Below are positions 43,990 to 52,570 of a stretch of 64,000 nucleotides of DNA, in pieces. Source of the DNA: Paludibacteraceae bacterium (GTDB lineage: Bacteria; Bacteroidota; Bacteroidia; Bacteroidales; Paludibacteraceae); the NCBI GenBank assembly GCA_024401645.1, contig JAKSKR010000011.1, positions 1 through 64,000 of the forward strand, in the 5' to 3' direction. The position numbers and the translations under genes were made by a program. The notes under the pieces are model-generated. The model did not search any database, had not been told where the DNA came from, and worked only from the letters and a program-made list of their open reading frames with translations. Each line of letters starts with the position of its first letter. The stretch's first letter is position 1.

Positions 43990-45447
43990 TTACTGGCGTG
44001 GTTCGATGATGGCGTGACAGTCGGGGTAACGGAGAACGAGGCACGACACTTCCTGCAACATCTTGGCATCGGCATTCTTTTCGCCACTGCTCTTAAAGTC
44101 GAGGTCCTTGGCAATCATTGGCTGGAACTCTTCCTTGTAGATGTGTTCGGGGTCGAACGCCAAGCCCTTGGCACTCCAACCCTGCTCGTCGAACAACGGA
44201 GCGTGCACAATGTGAAGGACGCCGAACGTAGACACAATGCTGGTGCACTTAACACCCAGGTAGGTCTCTTGCACGGTGTTGCCGCTAATCTGTTTCTGGC
44301 TTTCGCGCAGCAACTCAATGGCAGCAATAAGGTCGGCACCCGCCAACAGCACGCGGTCGGTACTGCCATCGTTGCCCGTAAACAGGCTCTTCATCCAAGC
44401 GGTATATTCCTGTGCGGTTAAGGTCAAGTCGCCACCACCTTCGCCATACATCAGCACCTTCTTTATTTGGCGGGTAATGCCTTCGGTAAAGTAAGTGCGG
44501 TCGCCGCCATTGTCGTAGATGAACTTTTCGCCCCAAATGAAACTGCTCTCAATTTCGCCACGCATATTGTAAAGCATGTCGACCTCCTGGTCGCTGAACG
44601 AGACAGGAACTTCCTTCTTGGTCATCTTCTCGAAGGTACTCTGCTCAATTTGGCACATAAAGTTCTGGCAATAGTTCACGCTGCTGGCAGGCAACATGGC
44701 AAACGGCTCGGTCTTGGCATCTTTCTCTGCCATTGCCGACCCCATGCGGTAAAGGGTAACACTGGCATCGAAACTAGGGACGATGTAGGTGCCCGACATG
44801 CTACCCGAGCCCTTCATGCCACCAATGGGCACCAACTCGAGCACGGCACCACTCTTCTGCGCCACATAAAACATCTGGTCGTAGTAGACGCTGTCGCCAC
44901 CATCGATTACCAGTTTGCCGGTACCGTCGCAGTTCATTTCAAGTTCGCGCATCAGCAATGTGTCTTTTGGGCGCCAAATCTTGGCATTCTTCACCTGCAC
45001 GAAGATGGATGCAATGCCCTGCCCACCAACACTGTAAGACGAAGTTGGCGAAGCCGCGCTAGCCCCCGTTCCGTGAACCGACGCATCGAGCATATCCTGC
45101 ATGGGCTTGGCACTCTGCTGGTAGTACTTGCACTCTTGGCTGCTGGCACGGCGCACCTTCTTGGCATAGTTACGCATGATGGTGTCGAGCGGGTAACGAT
45201 CGGGATTCATCTTCGTAATTTCCTGACTGACGTCTTGCATGTTCAGTCCCTGGGCTTCGGCCGATGCCACGTCGACCATGCCAACGGGAGCCGCTATTGC
45301 CAACGAGGCGCCTCCACTAGCCCACAACATATGGGCAAGGTCGCCCAACACGTCGCAACCGCACAACTGCAGGAGGTAGTTGGCTACAATTGCCAACAAG
45401 AGGGTAATAGATAGAAGCTTAATAGTCTTGAAAAAGTTCTTGTTCAT
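43990..45447 (-). CDS. Major-capsid-like protein (DUF5309/SU10-type) with hydrophobic leader
   Basis: A 485-residue protein. Residues from about 70 onward follow the layout of SU10-type (DUF5309, HK97-fold) capsid proteins: ITKMNPDRYPLDTIMRNY, AKIWRPKDTLLM, VTLYRMGSAMAEKDAKTEPF, YCQNFMCQIEQSTFEKM, FTGNDGSTDRVLLAGADLI, TFGVLHIVHAPLFDEQGW, then a C-terminal EVSCLVLRYPDCH. The first 60 residues are unusual for a capsid: two hydrophobic stretches (about 9-29 and 38-58). It directly follows an acidic scaffold-like gene, the normal phage order. The assignment rests on motif recall and gene order, not on a search. Confidence 0.72.
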   Translation of the reverse strand: MNKNFFKTIKLLSITLLLAIVANYLLQLCGCDVLGDLAHMLWASGGASLAIAAPVGMVDVASAEAQGLNMQDVSQEITKMNPDRYPLDTIMRNYAKKVRRASSQECKYYQQSAKPMQDMLDASVHGTGASAASPTSSYSVGGQGIASIFVQVKNAKIWRPKDTLLMRELEMNCDGTGKLVIDGGDSVYYDQMFYVAQKSGAVLELVPIGGMKGSGSMSGTYIVPSFDASVTLYRMGSAMAEKDAKTEPFAMLPASSVNYCQNFMCQIEQSTFEKMTKKEVPVSFSDQEVDMLYNMRGEIESSFIWGEKFIYDNGGDRTYFTEGITRQIKKVLMYGEGGGDLTLTAQEYTAWMKSLFTGNDGSTDRVLLAGADLIAAIELLRESQKQISGNTVQETYLGVKCTSIVSTFGVLHIVHAPLFDEQGWSAKGLAFDPEHIYKEEFQPMIAKDLDFKSSGEKNADAKMLQEVSCLVLRYPDCHAIIEPRQ

Positions 45448-45498
45448 GGTAATAACATTTAATGGTTAATTGAATTTTCTTGGGGAGATGATAAAGGC

Positions 45499-46308
45499 TT
45501 ACTGGTACTTCGAGAAGTCGATGACGGGTTTCAGACCCTTCAGCATGCGTGGCGCATAGCCACCACTGTGAGGCTGGGGCAAGCCGTCGCCCTGCCTAGC
45601 CGCCAGATCGGCAACCATGCGCGCCTCAATGTTGGCATTGCGCCCTGCCAGTTCGCCCTTACTGCGAGCCTCTTCCACATCGGCATCGTAACGCAAGCGC
45701 TTGCGGTAACCCGCCAACATTTCAGCCGTCAGTCGGCGTTCAAGCAGGTTGTCGAAGTCGGCATTAATGGCATCAATTAGTTCGCGTTGGGCGGCATCGT
45801 CAAGCTTGTGTTCCTTGGCAAACTGTTTCAATAGGCTCATGCTCTCGTTCAGGTTGGCATCGAGCTGTTTAACCGCCGCGTCGTCCTTTTCCCTCTGTTC
45901 GGCAAAGGCGGCATAATCGTCGTCGCCGGGTTGCGGTAGCAAGGCATCGGGCGCCAGGGTGCGCCTAATAGCCACCCTTAATGGCAGACCATCGGCAAGC
46001 ATGGTTTCAACAATCGTCGCCAGTTCGGGCTGTTCGGTCAGCACCAGGTTCAGGCGTCCTTCGGTGTCGGCAAAGCGTGCCAACTGCTGTTCCAACTCGT
46101 CAGCCCACTGGCAGGCCAACCGGTCGGCAACCTCGTCGTTAGTCAGGTCTTCAGCCGCATCGGCAAAATGGGCGGCAAGGCGCTGACGGAATGGACTGAT
46201 GGGCGGGGTTGGAGGGAGATTGGCCTGGGGCGAATCGGCTTCGGGTTGAGGATCGGTGCACGGCTGTGCCTGCGGTTCCGGTTGTGGGTTTTCCTTGTCT
46301 TTCTTCAT
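45499..46308 (-). CDS. Capsid cluster: scaffold-like protein
   Basis: A 269-residue acidic, Ala/Leu/Glu-rich protein with a Pro/Gln-rich N-terminus (residues 1-35), long predicted helices and coiled-coil-like segments (DDAAVKQLDANLNESMSLL, LLERRLTAEMLAGYRKRL), and a basic C-terminal end (MLKGLKPVIDFSKYQ). Composition, size and position right before the capsid-like gene fit a phage scaffolding protein, which would leave the shell after assembly. Inferred, not proven. Confidence 0.62.
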   Translation of the reverse strand: MKKDKENPQPEPQAQPCTDPQPEADSPQANLPPTPPISPFRQRLAAHFADAAEDLTNDEVADRLACQWADELEQQLARFADTEGRLNLVLTEQPELATIVETMLADGLPLRVAIRRTLAPDALLPQPGDDDYAAFAEQREKDDAAVKQLDANLNESMSLLKQFAKEHKLDDAAQRELIDAINADFDNLLERRLTAEMLAGYRKRLRYDADVEEARSKGELAGRNANIEARMVADLAARQGDGLPQPHSGGYAPRMLKGLKPVIDFSKYQ

Positions 46309-46345
46309 AATTATAGATTGTTATGCATTCAGATTTACGAAAGAA

Positions 46346-47302
46346 TCATTTCCTAGTTATTTTCTGGTAACGGCTGTTTAGTATGCCGTCGATGAGCTTG
46401 CGCCCTTTCAAAGAAGGGATGATGGCGCTCAACAACTGCGTCATGCGCATGCGGGCATCGGCATTACCCATCAGGGCTTTCTGTTGCAGGGCCATGAGCC
46501 TTGCCGACGTTTCTTGCCTATCGGTTCCCTGTTCGGCACCTACCAGCCGCGCCACATAGTCTAGCTGCGCCTGGTCGCCCAAGTCCATCGCCGTCTGCAC
46601 CACTTGTGCCGCCTCGTCGGGCGTCAGGTACCAATGCCCGCGCACGGTTTGTCCGTCGGTATCGGTAATGCGGAAGGGTGCATTGGCAACGCGTTGCGCC
46701 AAGCCCCTGTGCGTAGCCGCCTTGGGTGCAGGCTTGTCGGCAACCAGCTGTTGGTTGAAGTCGCCACTACTGCTACCCTGGCTATTGGTAGCGGTTTGGG
46801 TAGAAGCCAGTAACACGTCGTGCTGCTGTTGGCGTTGCAGCTGCTGGTCGTCCTTCAGTTGCTGCAAGTCACGCCGCGCCTCGTTTGCCAGGTTTTGCCC
46901 TTCTAGCCTGAAGTGCTGGCGGTAGTTTTCGGCAAGGCGGTTGCCCAACTGGCGCTGAAGGTCGGCATGGTGTTTCATGGCCGTAAATACGGGTTCGGCA
47001 GGTTCTTCCTGCACCGGGGCATCGCCCTGGCCTTGCGTGGCACCCAACTGTTTACCCAGGTGCCCCATGGCAACTATGCGCGCCGTGTCGGCTGCAGTGT
47101 CGGTTTGTTCGGCCAGGAGGTCGATGCCGTCGGCAGGCAAAGGAGTCGGACTCCTTCCCCTCTCATTGGGCATTGTTTCTGCAACGGGCGTGTTGGCCAG
47201 TTGTTCCATGCCCTGCTTGTAGGCATCCCAGTCGATGAGCTTGCGTGTGGTGCGTGCCGACTGCGTCTGACGCTTGTCGGTTCCTGTTTTTTCTGTTTTC
47301 AT
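46346..47302 (-). CDS. Capsid cluster: Gln-rich internal-protein candidate
   Basis: A 318-residue basic, Gln- and Ala-rich protein with a long helical centre (LANEARRDLQQLKDDQQLQR, then QQQHDVLL), a WYLTPDEAAQVVQTAMDLGD segment and a basic C-terminus. Its start overlaps the stop of the preceding gene (ATGA). It resembles internal or ejection proteins of small phage heads in composition only. Function unknown. Confidence 0.6.
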   Translation of the reverse strand: MKTEKTGTDKRQTQSARTTRKLIDWDAYKQGMEQLANTPVAETMPNERGRSPTPLPADGIDLLAEQTDTAADTARIVAMGHLGKQLGATQGQGDAPVQEEPAEPVFTAMKHHADLQRQLGNRLAENYRQHFRLEGQNLANEARRDLQQLKDDQQLQRQQQHDVLLASTQTATNSQGSSSGDFNQQLVADKPAPKAATHRGLAQRVANAPFRITDTDGQTVRGHWYLTPDEAAQVVQTAMDLGDQAQLDYVARLVGAEQGTDRQETSARLMALQQKALMGNADARMRMTQLLSAIIPSLKGRKLIDGILNSRYQKITRK

Positions 47303-47814
47303 GTCTTTTGTTTTTTTAAGTTATAGCTGGCAAGGGCTGCCGTGAGCGAGGTGGCCAGATTCTTGCCCATGTTGGCAAGATTTTGGGCTTTCTGTTGTGC
47401 CAATGCACGTTTTTGACTGGCAATGGCGTCTTGCTCGCGGCGGTGCTGCTGACGCAGCTGGCGTTCCGTTTCCGCCTGGTTGACCGCCACACGGTTCGCG
47501 GCATTGCCCACCTGGTCGGCAACCTTCTGCCTTGCGGCCAAGGTCTGTTCGGCCGTTTGGTTACCCGCAACGGCAACGTTCTGCCCCACCCGGTTCTGCC
47601 TTTCGGCAAAGCGCCGCACCTGTGCCATCTGCGCCTGCGCAGCAGGTCCGTTGGGGCTAACCTGGTGCAACTGTTGGTAAAAGTCGGCATGACTTTGGTC
47701 TTGCTGACGGTCGAGTAATTGCTGTTGCTGGCGTGCTGCCTTTGCCGACTGCCGGGTGGCCCAACCTTGGCCAATGGCTCCAGCCAAAAGGCTTGCTAAT
47801 GGAAGTACTGACAT
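47299..47814 (-). CDS. Capsid cluster: pilot-protein-like Gln-rich protein
   Basis: A 171-residue protein with a short Gly/Ala-rich N-terminal segment (LPLASLLAGAIGQGWATR), then a Gln/Arg-rich helix (SAKAARQQQQLLDRQQDQ) and a second helical half. A hydrophobic head plus a Gln-rich helix recalls DNA-pilot or internal virion proteins. It is translationally coupled to the next gene by ATGA. Confidence 0.6.
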   Translation of the reverse strand: MSVLPLASLLAGAIGQGWATRQSAKAARQQQQLLDRQQDQSHADFYQQLHQVSPNGPAAQAQMAQVRRFAERQNRVGQNVAVAGNQTAEQTLAARQKVADQVGNAANRVAVNQAETERQLRQQHRREQDAIASQKRALAQQKAQNLANMGKNLATSLTAALASYNLKKQKT

Positions 47815-47821
47815 GGGCTAA

Positions 47822-48079
47822 CTACTTGTTTAACTGATCGAGATTGGTATAGTGCTGCTGGGCCTGGTTCAGCAAGAGTTGAGTCAACGCCAACAAGACG
47901 TCTATTGCCAACATAATGGCAGTGTGCTTAACCATGTTGGGGTTTTGACCAGTGACGGGGAGCGACTGCGTTTCGGCACGTTGGTGCCACGACTTAACGA
48001 CCGACTTCATCACTTTCAGGAAAAGCACAACAAGCTTGTCGGCACTCTTGTTTTTAATGAGTGTAACTATGTTCAACAT
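47822..48079 (-). CDS. Capsid cluster: small membrane protein
   Basis: An 85-residue protein with one membrane helix near residues 50-72 (TAIMLAIDVLLALTQLLL) and a basic N-terminal half. A holin-like role is possible by size and topology but cannot be shown. It lies 7 bases before the pilot-like gene. Confidence 0.6.
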   Translation of the reverse strand: MLNIVTLIKNKSADKLVVLFLKVMKSVVKSWHQRAETQSLPVTGQNPNMVKHTAIMLAIDVLLALTQLLLNQAQQHYTNLDQLNK

Positions 48080-48100
48080 GTTTTTGGAGGGGGAAAAAGG

Positions 48101-48553
48101 TTAGGAGCGCAACAGGAAAAGGTCGCGGTGCAGAGCCGCAAAGGCAACGGTTGCCTGCATCAGCGTCCAGGTTGCAGGTTTGTCTAGGTGGCGCATGTGC
48201 AGCCACCTTGTTAGGGTGTGCCACGCCAGCCAGTCGGTAAGGTGGGCATCGGCAAGCGGGGCGTGCTTAACGAAGTCTTCGCCACACGGCGCACTGTAGA
48301 CGTACGTATCTTCGTCTTGCCTATATTCACCAATCTTGTCAAACTCTTCGGCAGCAGTCTGCGCACTTTGGCTCAACAGTTGGGCAACGAACGTGGCTTC
48401 GTCGTCGGTAATGGCATAGGCATCGGTTGCCGTCAGTTCGTCGTTAGGGGCAGTCTGCGTCAGACTAATTTGGGCGCTCTGCTCCTTCAAGCGTTGCAAC
48501 AAGGCTTCGGTGGTGTAACGGAAGGTTACACTGTTGTTTGAAATGGTATACAT
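48101..48553 (-). CDS. Capsid cluster: neck-like protein
   Basis: A 150-residue acidic, helical protein with ALLQRLKEQSAQISL and DWLAWHTLTRWLHMRHLDK (Trp-rich helix). It resembles small neck or head-tail connector proteins in size and composition only. Second gene of the cluster. Confidence 0.58.
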   Translation of the reverse strand: MYTISNNSVTFRYTTEALLQRLKEQSAQISLTQTAPNDELTATDAYAITDDEATFVAQLLSQSAQTAAEEFDKIGEYRQDEDTYVYSAPCGEDFVKHAPLADAHLTDWLAWHTLTRWLHMRHLDKPATWTLMQATVAFAALHRDLFLLRS

Positions 48554-48585
48554 ATAAATAACAATAGATTTAAGTATTTACGTGT

Positions 48586-49062
48586 TTAGAGGATTGGATT
48601 GACAGGGCGCACAATGGGGATACGTTGCCACAGCGACAGATTGTGCAACTCGGCCTGTGCATCTTGGCTAGCGGCAGAGGCATTGCCGGCGTGTTCGCTT
48701 TTCACCAACATTAGCCAGTGTGCAGCCACATAAGTTGCCAGGCATTGCCTAACGGCAACCTCAAGCTGTTCCTTCAGCAATGCGTAGCTGTTGTTTGGGG
48801 GAAATTGAAGGGTCAGTTGCCAGCAACCATCGGCACCCTCGGTTTGCTCAAGCCGCCTACAATGCCGACCTAACAGGGTTTTAACGCGCAGTTTTGCAGC
48901 GTTGAGCAGGTCGGCATATATTTGGGCATCGGCAGTAGCGTTCAGCACGTTGGCTGCCGTTGGATTGGCACTAGAGGCATCGGCATAATTGGTTATGCGC
49001 TGCACCTGTTGTGCCAGGTCGGTTAAGTTGACCGACAAATTCACTGTTTCTAAATTTTCCAT
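48586..49062 (-). CDS. Capsid cluster: first gene, neck-like protein
   Basis: A 158-residue protein starting at the ATG at 49062 (MENLETVNLSVNLTDLAQQV); the longer frame begins inside the promoter. Helical, with LKEQLEVAVRQCLATYVAAH and a C-terminal IPIVRPVNPIL. It is similar in layout to the second gene, and the two may be paralogous structural proteins. Function unknown. Confidence 0.6.
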   Translation of the reverse strand: MENLETVNLSVNLTDLAQQVQRITNYADASSANPTAANVLNATADAQIYADLLNAAKLRVKTLLGRHCRRLEQTEGADGCWQLTLQFPPNNSYALLKEQLEVAVRQCLATYVAAHWLMLVKSEHAGNASAASQDAQAELHNLSLWQRIPIVRPVNPIL

Positions 49063-49086
49063 ATATTCCACATCATTTCTATACCG

Positions 49087-49094
49087 CAAAGATA
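49087..49094 (-). promoter_or_regulatory. -7 box of the capsid cluster
   Basis: The minus strand reads TATCTTTG 24 bases before the first ATG, with a second match (TAAATTTG, 49123-49116) further upstream. These host-type promoters could drive the whole nine-gene operon. Confidence 0.6.
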
Positions 49095-49265
49095 TAGATA
49101 TTTTTCTACAGAATGCAAATTTACGGCCTTAATAATTTAGATAAATTTCTAAAACCCTATAATTCGAGAAGTTATAACGGTCACAAAAAGAGGGCAAATC
49201 TCGTACAAAGCCAAGTCCGCAACCGTTTTTCGGTGAAAATTCTCACAATTCCGAATTAATATGCC

Positions 49266-49273
49266 TACCTTTG
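49266..49273 (+). promoter_or_regulatory. -7 box of the 49.3-kb secreted protein
   Basis: TACCTTTG matches TAnnTTTG, with the ATG 41 bases downstream. It is divergent from the capsid cluster. Confidence 0.6.
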
Positions 49274-49314
49274 TTCATGCGGCCAATTTTCCGCCCAGCA
49301 ATATTTAAAGCAAT

Positions 49315-50652
49315 ATGAATAACATAACCAGATATTTACTTTCCCTACTGTTTACCATTGCCACCCTTAACGCTTCGGCACAATGGAATTTCCAAATTGT
49401 TTATGGCGTGCGTGCCATAGACACATTACAACTAAACCTGAACAGGACAGACTACCACATAAAGGGGAACGTGAAAAAGGTTAAGTGCGGAAATGGCTGG
49501 ATGGATTTCAATGCCAAAGGCAACATGACACGCCACATGGACATTGATGAAGAAAACTACGAGGAAGTCATTTATGATGCACACGGCGACATACTGGGAT
49601 ACTACCGATTCGATTACACCCCCGACGCAGAAAACAACTTGACAAAACGCATAAAGACCACCACCAAAGGGTTGGTTGGGCCATTTAAATTTAGCAAGCC
49701 TTCGCAGACGAAAAACTTATATGGCAACTGGAATGTGACAAGCTATGTAACTTTTAAATATACACCCACACACGCAATAAAGCAACGCACCATATTTAGA
49801 AAATCGGAGAAGGGGAACGATTTCAACATCAACCAGAAAGATGTTTACACTTACAACAATAGTGGCAAGTTGAAGTCCATCATTACGTATAGCAATAATA
49901 AGATAACAACTGTCTATACTTACGCCTACAAGGGTGGCAAACTTGTTGCAGACACCGTGAAAAGAGATGGGGAATTATTAAATTCGAACCAATACAGCTA
50001 TTTCGAAAATGGGATGCTAAAAACTCATATAAAGAAAATTTACTTCGACCGCGAAATCACCCAATCCTTGACTAACCTTACCGACACATGTGTATATGAC
50101 CAAAACGGTTTATTAATAAAAGACCGCCGTACGAGATACACCTACAATGCTAACGGGCAACTGCTGGAAACTTTAGACCCCTTTACCAACAAAGTAAAAA
50201 GAAGATTATGGTATAACGATAAAGGTAAAGTTATAAAGGACAGTTCGGCCAGGGGCAAGGCGGAATTTGATGACTATGGCCGCATGACCGGCCTCGATTT
50301 CCTTGGAAAAACGATAAAGTCGACCAATACCCCCGATGGACTAGAAACAACCATGTATAGCGACGACAAGGTTATAGCAAAACAGGTTATCGACACGAGA
50401 GACAGCATCCTGTTTTACGAACAATTTAAACATAATGGAACTCTAAAAACAAGGTACAGCAAAAAATATGACGAAAATGGACGTTTAATAGAACACAAGA
50501 CAACCAATGGCGGACTGACAACCAACAATGTCTTTACCTACAATGCTATGGGAAATCTGCAATCGGTCAGCATCGACAATGGTGACATTGTAAAGAAACA
50601 AGAGTTCCAATACATTTTTTTCGAAAACACGAAAGTGGGTGGCAATAAATAG
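49315..50652 (+). CDS. Secreted YD-repeat-like protein
   Basis: A 445-residue protein with a signal peptide (ATLNASAQ). Irregular YD/RHS-like strands recur: YNNSGKLKSIITYSN, YDQNGLLIKDRRTRYTYNAN, YDENGRLIEHKTTNG and YNAMGNLQSVSIDNG. This gives a beta-rich, probably surface or periplasmic protein. No toxin domain is attached. Role unknown. A second protein of the same style lies convergently at 50909. Confidence 0.7.
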   Translation: MNNITRYLLSLLFTIATLNASAQWNFQIVYGVRAIDTLQLNLNRTDYHIKGNVKKVKCGNGWMDFNAKGNMTRHMDIDEENYEEVIYDAHGDILGYYRFDYTPDAENNLTKRIKTTTKGLVGPFKFSKPSQTKNLYGNWNVTSYVTFKYTPTHAIKQRTIFRKSEKGNDFNINQKDVYTYNNSGKLKSIITYSNNKITTVYTYAYKGGKLVADTVKRDGELLNSNQYSYFENGMLKTHIKKIYFDREITQSLTNLTDTCVYDQNGLLIKDRRTRYTYNANGQLLETLDPFTNKVKRRLWYNDKGKVIKDSSARGKAEFDDYGRMTGLDFLGKTIKSTNTPDGLETTMYSDDKVIAKQVIDTRDSILFYEQFKHNGTLKTRYSKKYDENGRLIEHKTTNGGLTTNNVFTYNAMGNLQSVSIDNGDIVKKQEFQYIFFENTKVGGNK

Positions 50653-50660
50653 GACAAACA

Positions 50661-50692
50661 AAAAAGCGGCAACCAATCACTTGGTCACCGCT
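50661..50692 (-). terminator. Terminator for the 50.9-kb gene
   Basis: AGCGGCAACCAA - TCAC - TTGGTCACCGCT forms a stem of about 11 bp. The A-run on the left gives GCTTTTTTG on the minus strand, about 220 bases after the minus-strand gene. Confidence 0.6.
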
Positions 50693-50908
50693 CTAACCTA
50701 TTGTAATTATCAGTTGGTTGAGGACCCGATATTGACATACCGAACCTTTTCCCAACATATCTTTATTCTAACTTTCGATTTTCGTAAACAGTGTGAGATT
50801 TTATTTCGAAAACAGAGTAGTCGTTATTTTGATGTTTTGCGATGCGAAATTAACAAAAATTTAGTAGACTCAAAGAAAATTACAAAAAAATCAACTGCAA
50901 ATAGTGAT

Positions 50909-51832
50909 TTATTCGTAATAATCGTACTCCCTTACCTGTCCGCCTTCTACATATCCATCGTTTATGATTAACGACTCGATCAGATTGCCCTTTTCGTCAT
51001 ATTTGTAGGTTGTCGTTTTTTCCGCAATGCCTCCATTGGTGGTGTAACTGTACTTTTCAATCAGTTTATTAAGTTCGTTGTACTTGTAGGTGTATTTTTC
51101 GAACAACTGTCCTCCATAGCGAAACTCGCATTGTTCAGTTACCAGATTGTTGTCGTCGTACTTCCAGGTTTTCCTATAGCCTTCGCTACCAGCAGCTAAA
51201 GATTCCACCATGTTTCCCTTCTCGTCATACTTCCAATTGACAGATTCCTTATTTCTGCCTTGCTTGATCTTACGCCTATTACTGTCGTACACATAAGTGG
51301 AACTTGACGATTTTTTATTCCCCACATAATGCGTTTCCTCAATCAAGTCACCAACGCCATTGTACTTATAGGTTGTTTTAGTTTCGCCACCGGAAGTCTC
51401 TATTAAGTTACCGGCATTGTCGTACATATGATAGATAGTAGAAGCAAGATTCCCATTGTAGGAGCTCTGTTCTTCTGCAACCTTACCATTTTCAGCATAT
51501 ATGAATTTCTGCTCAAGGACAGAATTACCCGTATAAATGCTTACTTCCGTTTTCCTCTGCTTGTCATCGTATTTGGTTGTGCTTCGCCAAGTTTCATCAC
51601 CGTCAGTGTTATAAATCGTCCACTCAAGCAAATTACCGTTATTGTCGAAACTCAATCGCTTCCTTACGTTGCCCTTTTGCACTTCTTCGCCAACAACACT
51701 GCCATAGGCATCGTAAACCCTCATTTCCCTTACGCCCTTTAGCGTAGGTTCCGTTTCGGTTTCGGTTTGCCCTACAACCGCAGGTATTGTGCAAACCAAG
51801 CAGATAAACAAAGTTGCTAATCGATCTCTCAT
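50909..51832 (-). CDS. Secreted YD-repeat protein
   Basis: A 307-residue protein with a signal peptide (VCTIPAVVGQ). At least nine YD-type repeats are visible, for example FDNNGNLLEWTIYNTDG, YDNAGNLIETSGGE, YNGVGDLIEETHYVGN and YDEKGNLIESLIINDG. It lacks the RHS core and any toxin tip, so it is a short stand-alone YD protein. Function unknown. Confidence 0.78.
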   Translation of the reverse strand: MRDRLATLFICLVCTIPAVVGQTETETEPTLKGVREMRVYDAYGSVVGEEVQKGNVRKRLSFDNNGNLLEWTIYNTDGDETWRSTTKYDDKQRKTEVSIYTGNSVLEQKFIYAENGKVAEEQSSYNGNLASTIYHMYDNAGNLIETSGGETKTTYKYNGVGDLIEETHYVGNKKSSSSTYVYDSNRRKIKQGRNKESVNWKYDEKGNMVESLAAGSEGYRKTWKYDDNNLVTEQCEFRYGGQLFEKYTYKYNELNKLIEKYSYTTNGGIAEKTTTYKYDEKGNLIESLIINDGYVEGGQVREYDYYE

Positions 51833-51855
51833 CTTTCCGTTCCTTACAACCTAAC

Positions 51856-51889
51856 ACAAAAAAAGCCCAAAGGATAACCTTTGGGCTTT
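51856..51889 (-). terminator. Terminator of His-rich gene 1
   Basis: AAAGCCCAAAGG - ATAA - CCTTTGGGCTTT with A-run upstream, 8 bases after the His-rich gene stop on the minus strand. Confidence 0.88.
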
Positions 51890-51896
51890 GCTATTA

Positions 51897-52274
51897 TTAA
51901 TGATGGTGGTGATGATGTGCTGGTGCGTGATGGTGGTGCGCTGGCGCATGGTGGTGATGCACCGGAGCAGCGTGGTGTACGTGATGAACTGGAGCATGGT
52001 AGCAAGAGCTAACGTGGTGGTGGTGTGCATGTCCGCAATAAACCACCGGTGCAGGTGCCGAGTAAACGACAGGAGCTGGAGCTGCTACAACAACTGGGGC
52101 TGGAGCTGCAACCACTACCGGAGCAGGTGCTGCCACTGCAACGTGAGTACGAACAACTGGTACAGGAACGGCTGCATGTACACCTACAAACACTTGTGCA
52201 TTGGCTGTTGAAGCGATGGTCAACAAAACTGCACTTACAATTGCTTTTGCTATATTAACGAGTTTCATACGCAT
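51897..52274 (-). CDS. Exported His-rich repeat protein 1
   Basis: A 125-residue protein with a signal peptide (LLTIASTANAQ), then repeated VVVAAPAP units, a YCGHAHHHHVSSCYHAP core with two cysteines, and a C-terminal run of HHHHAPA units. The histidine clusters should bind transition metals in the periplasm or outside the cell. It is paralogous to the gene at 58458. Met3 is an alternative start that matches the paralogue better. Function beyond metal binding is not shown. Confidence 0.8.
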   Translation of the reverse strand: MRMKLVNIAKAIVSAVLLTIASTANAQVFVGVHAAVPVPVVRTHVAVAAPAPVVVAAPAPVVVAAPAPVVYSAPAPVVYCGHAHHHHVSSCYHAPVHHVHHAAPVHHHHAPAHHHHAPAHHHHHH

Positions 52275-52330
52275 TAAGTTTTTTAGTTGTATTCTTTGTT
52301 AATTATTTTCATCTATGGTTATCCAAAATC

Positions 52331-52351
52331 CGTGCCAAACATTTTGGCATG
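52331..52351. promoter_or_regulatory. Palindromic site upstream of His-rich gene 1
   Basis: CGTGCCAAA - CAT - TTTGGCATG, 57 bases before the start codon. The same palindrome (CGTGCCAAA - AC - TTTGGCACG) lies 80 bases before His-rich gene 2 at 58358. It is a candidate operator for a shared regulator. Confidence 0.6.
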
Positions 52352-52500
52352 GGGTGTACCAAAAGCCATCCCCATACAACAACAGCAACAAAGAGTAATT
52401 AACATTCAAGCATTTACAGAAAATTCATTCTAAAAGATAGTGTTACAGAACATAAAAACCCACAAAATTTAATATAAAGCTAGGCACATTTAGGTTTTGC

Positions 52501-52516
52501 ATTGGTACAATTCGAG
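52501..52516 (+). repeat. 16-bp direct repeat, copy 1
   Basis: ATTGGTACAATTCGAG recurs exactly at 53221-53236. The two copies bracket the gene at 52571-53116. Confidence 0.8.
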
Positions 52517-52570
52517 GGAAAAGACAAGAACGATTTATAAAACAATCGATGTTCCCTTCACGCCAATCAA

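Noticed and set aside
44467..45414. 315-residue plus-strand open frame in the capsid cluster
   Set aside because: Antisense to the capsid-like gene. Composition (His/Arg/Val-rich) is typical of a reverse-frame shadow.
43060..49062. Ordinary prophage or tailed-phage remnant
   Set aside because: All nine frames are intact, and no integrase, repressor, terminase, portal, tail or lysis gene is visible on either side. Not excluded, but a plain remnant fits less well.
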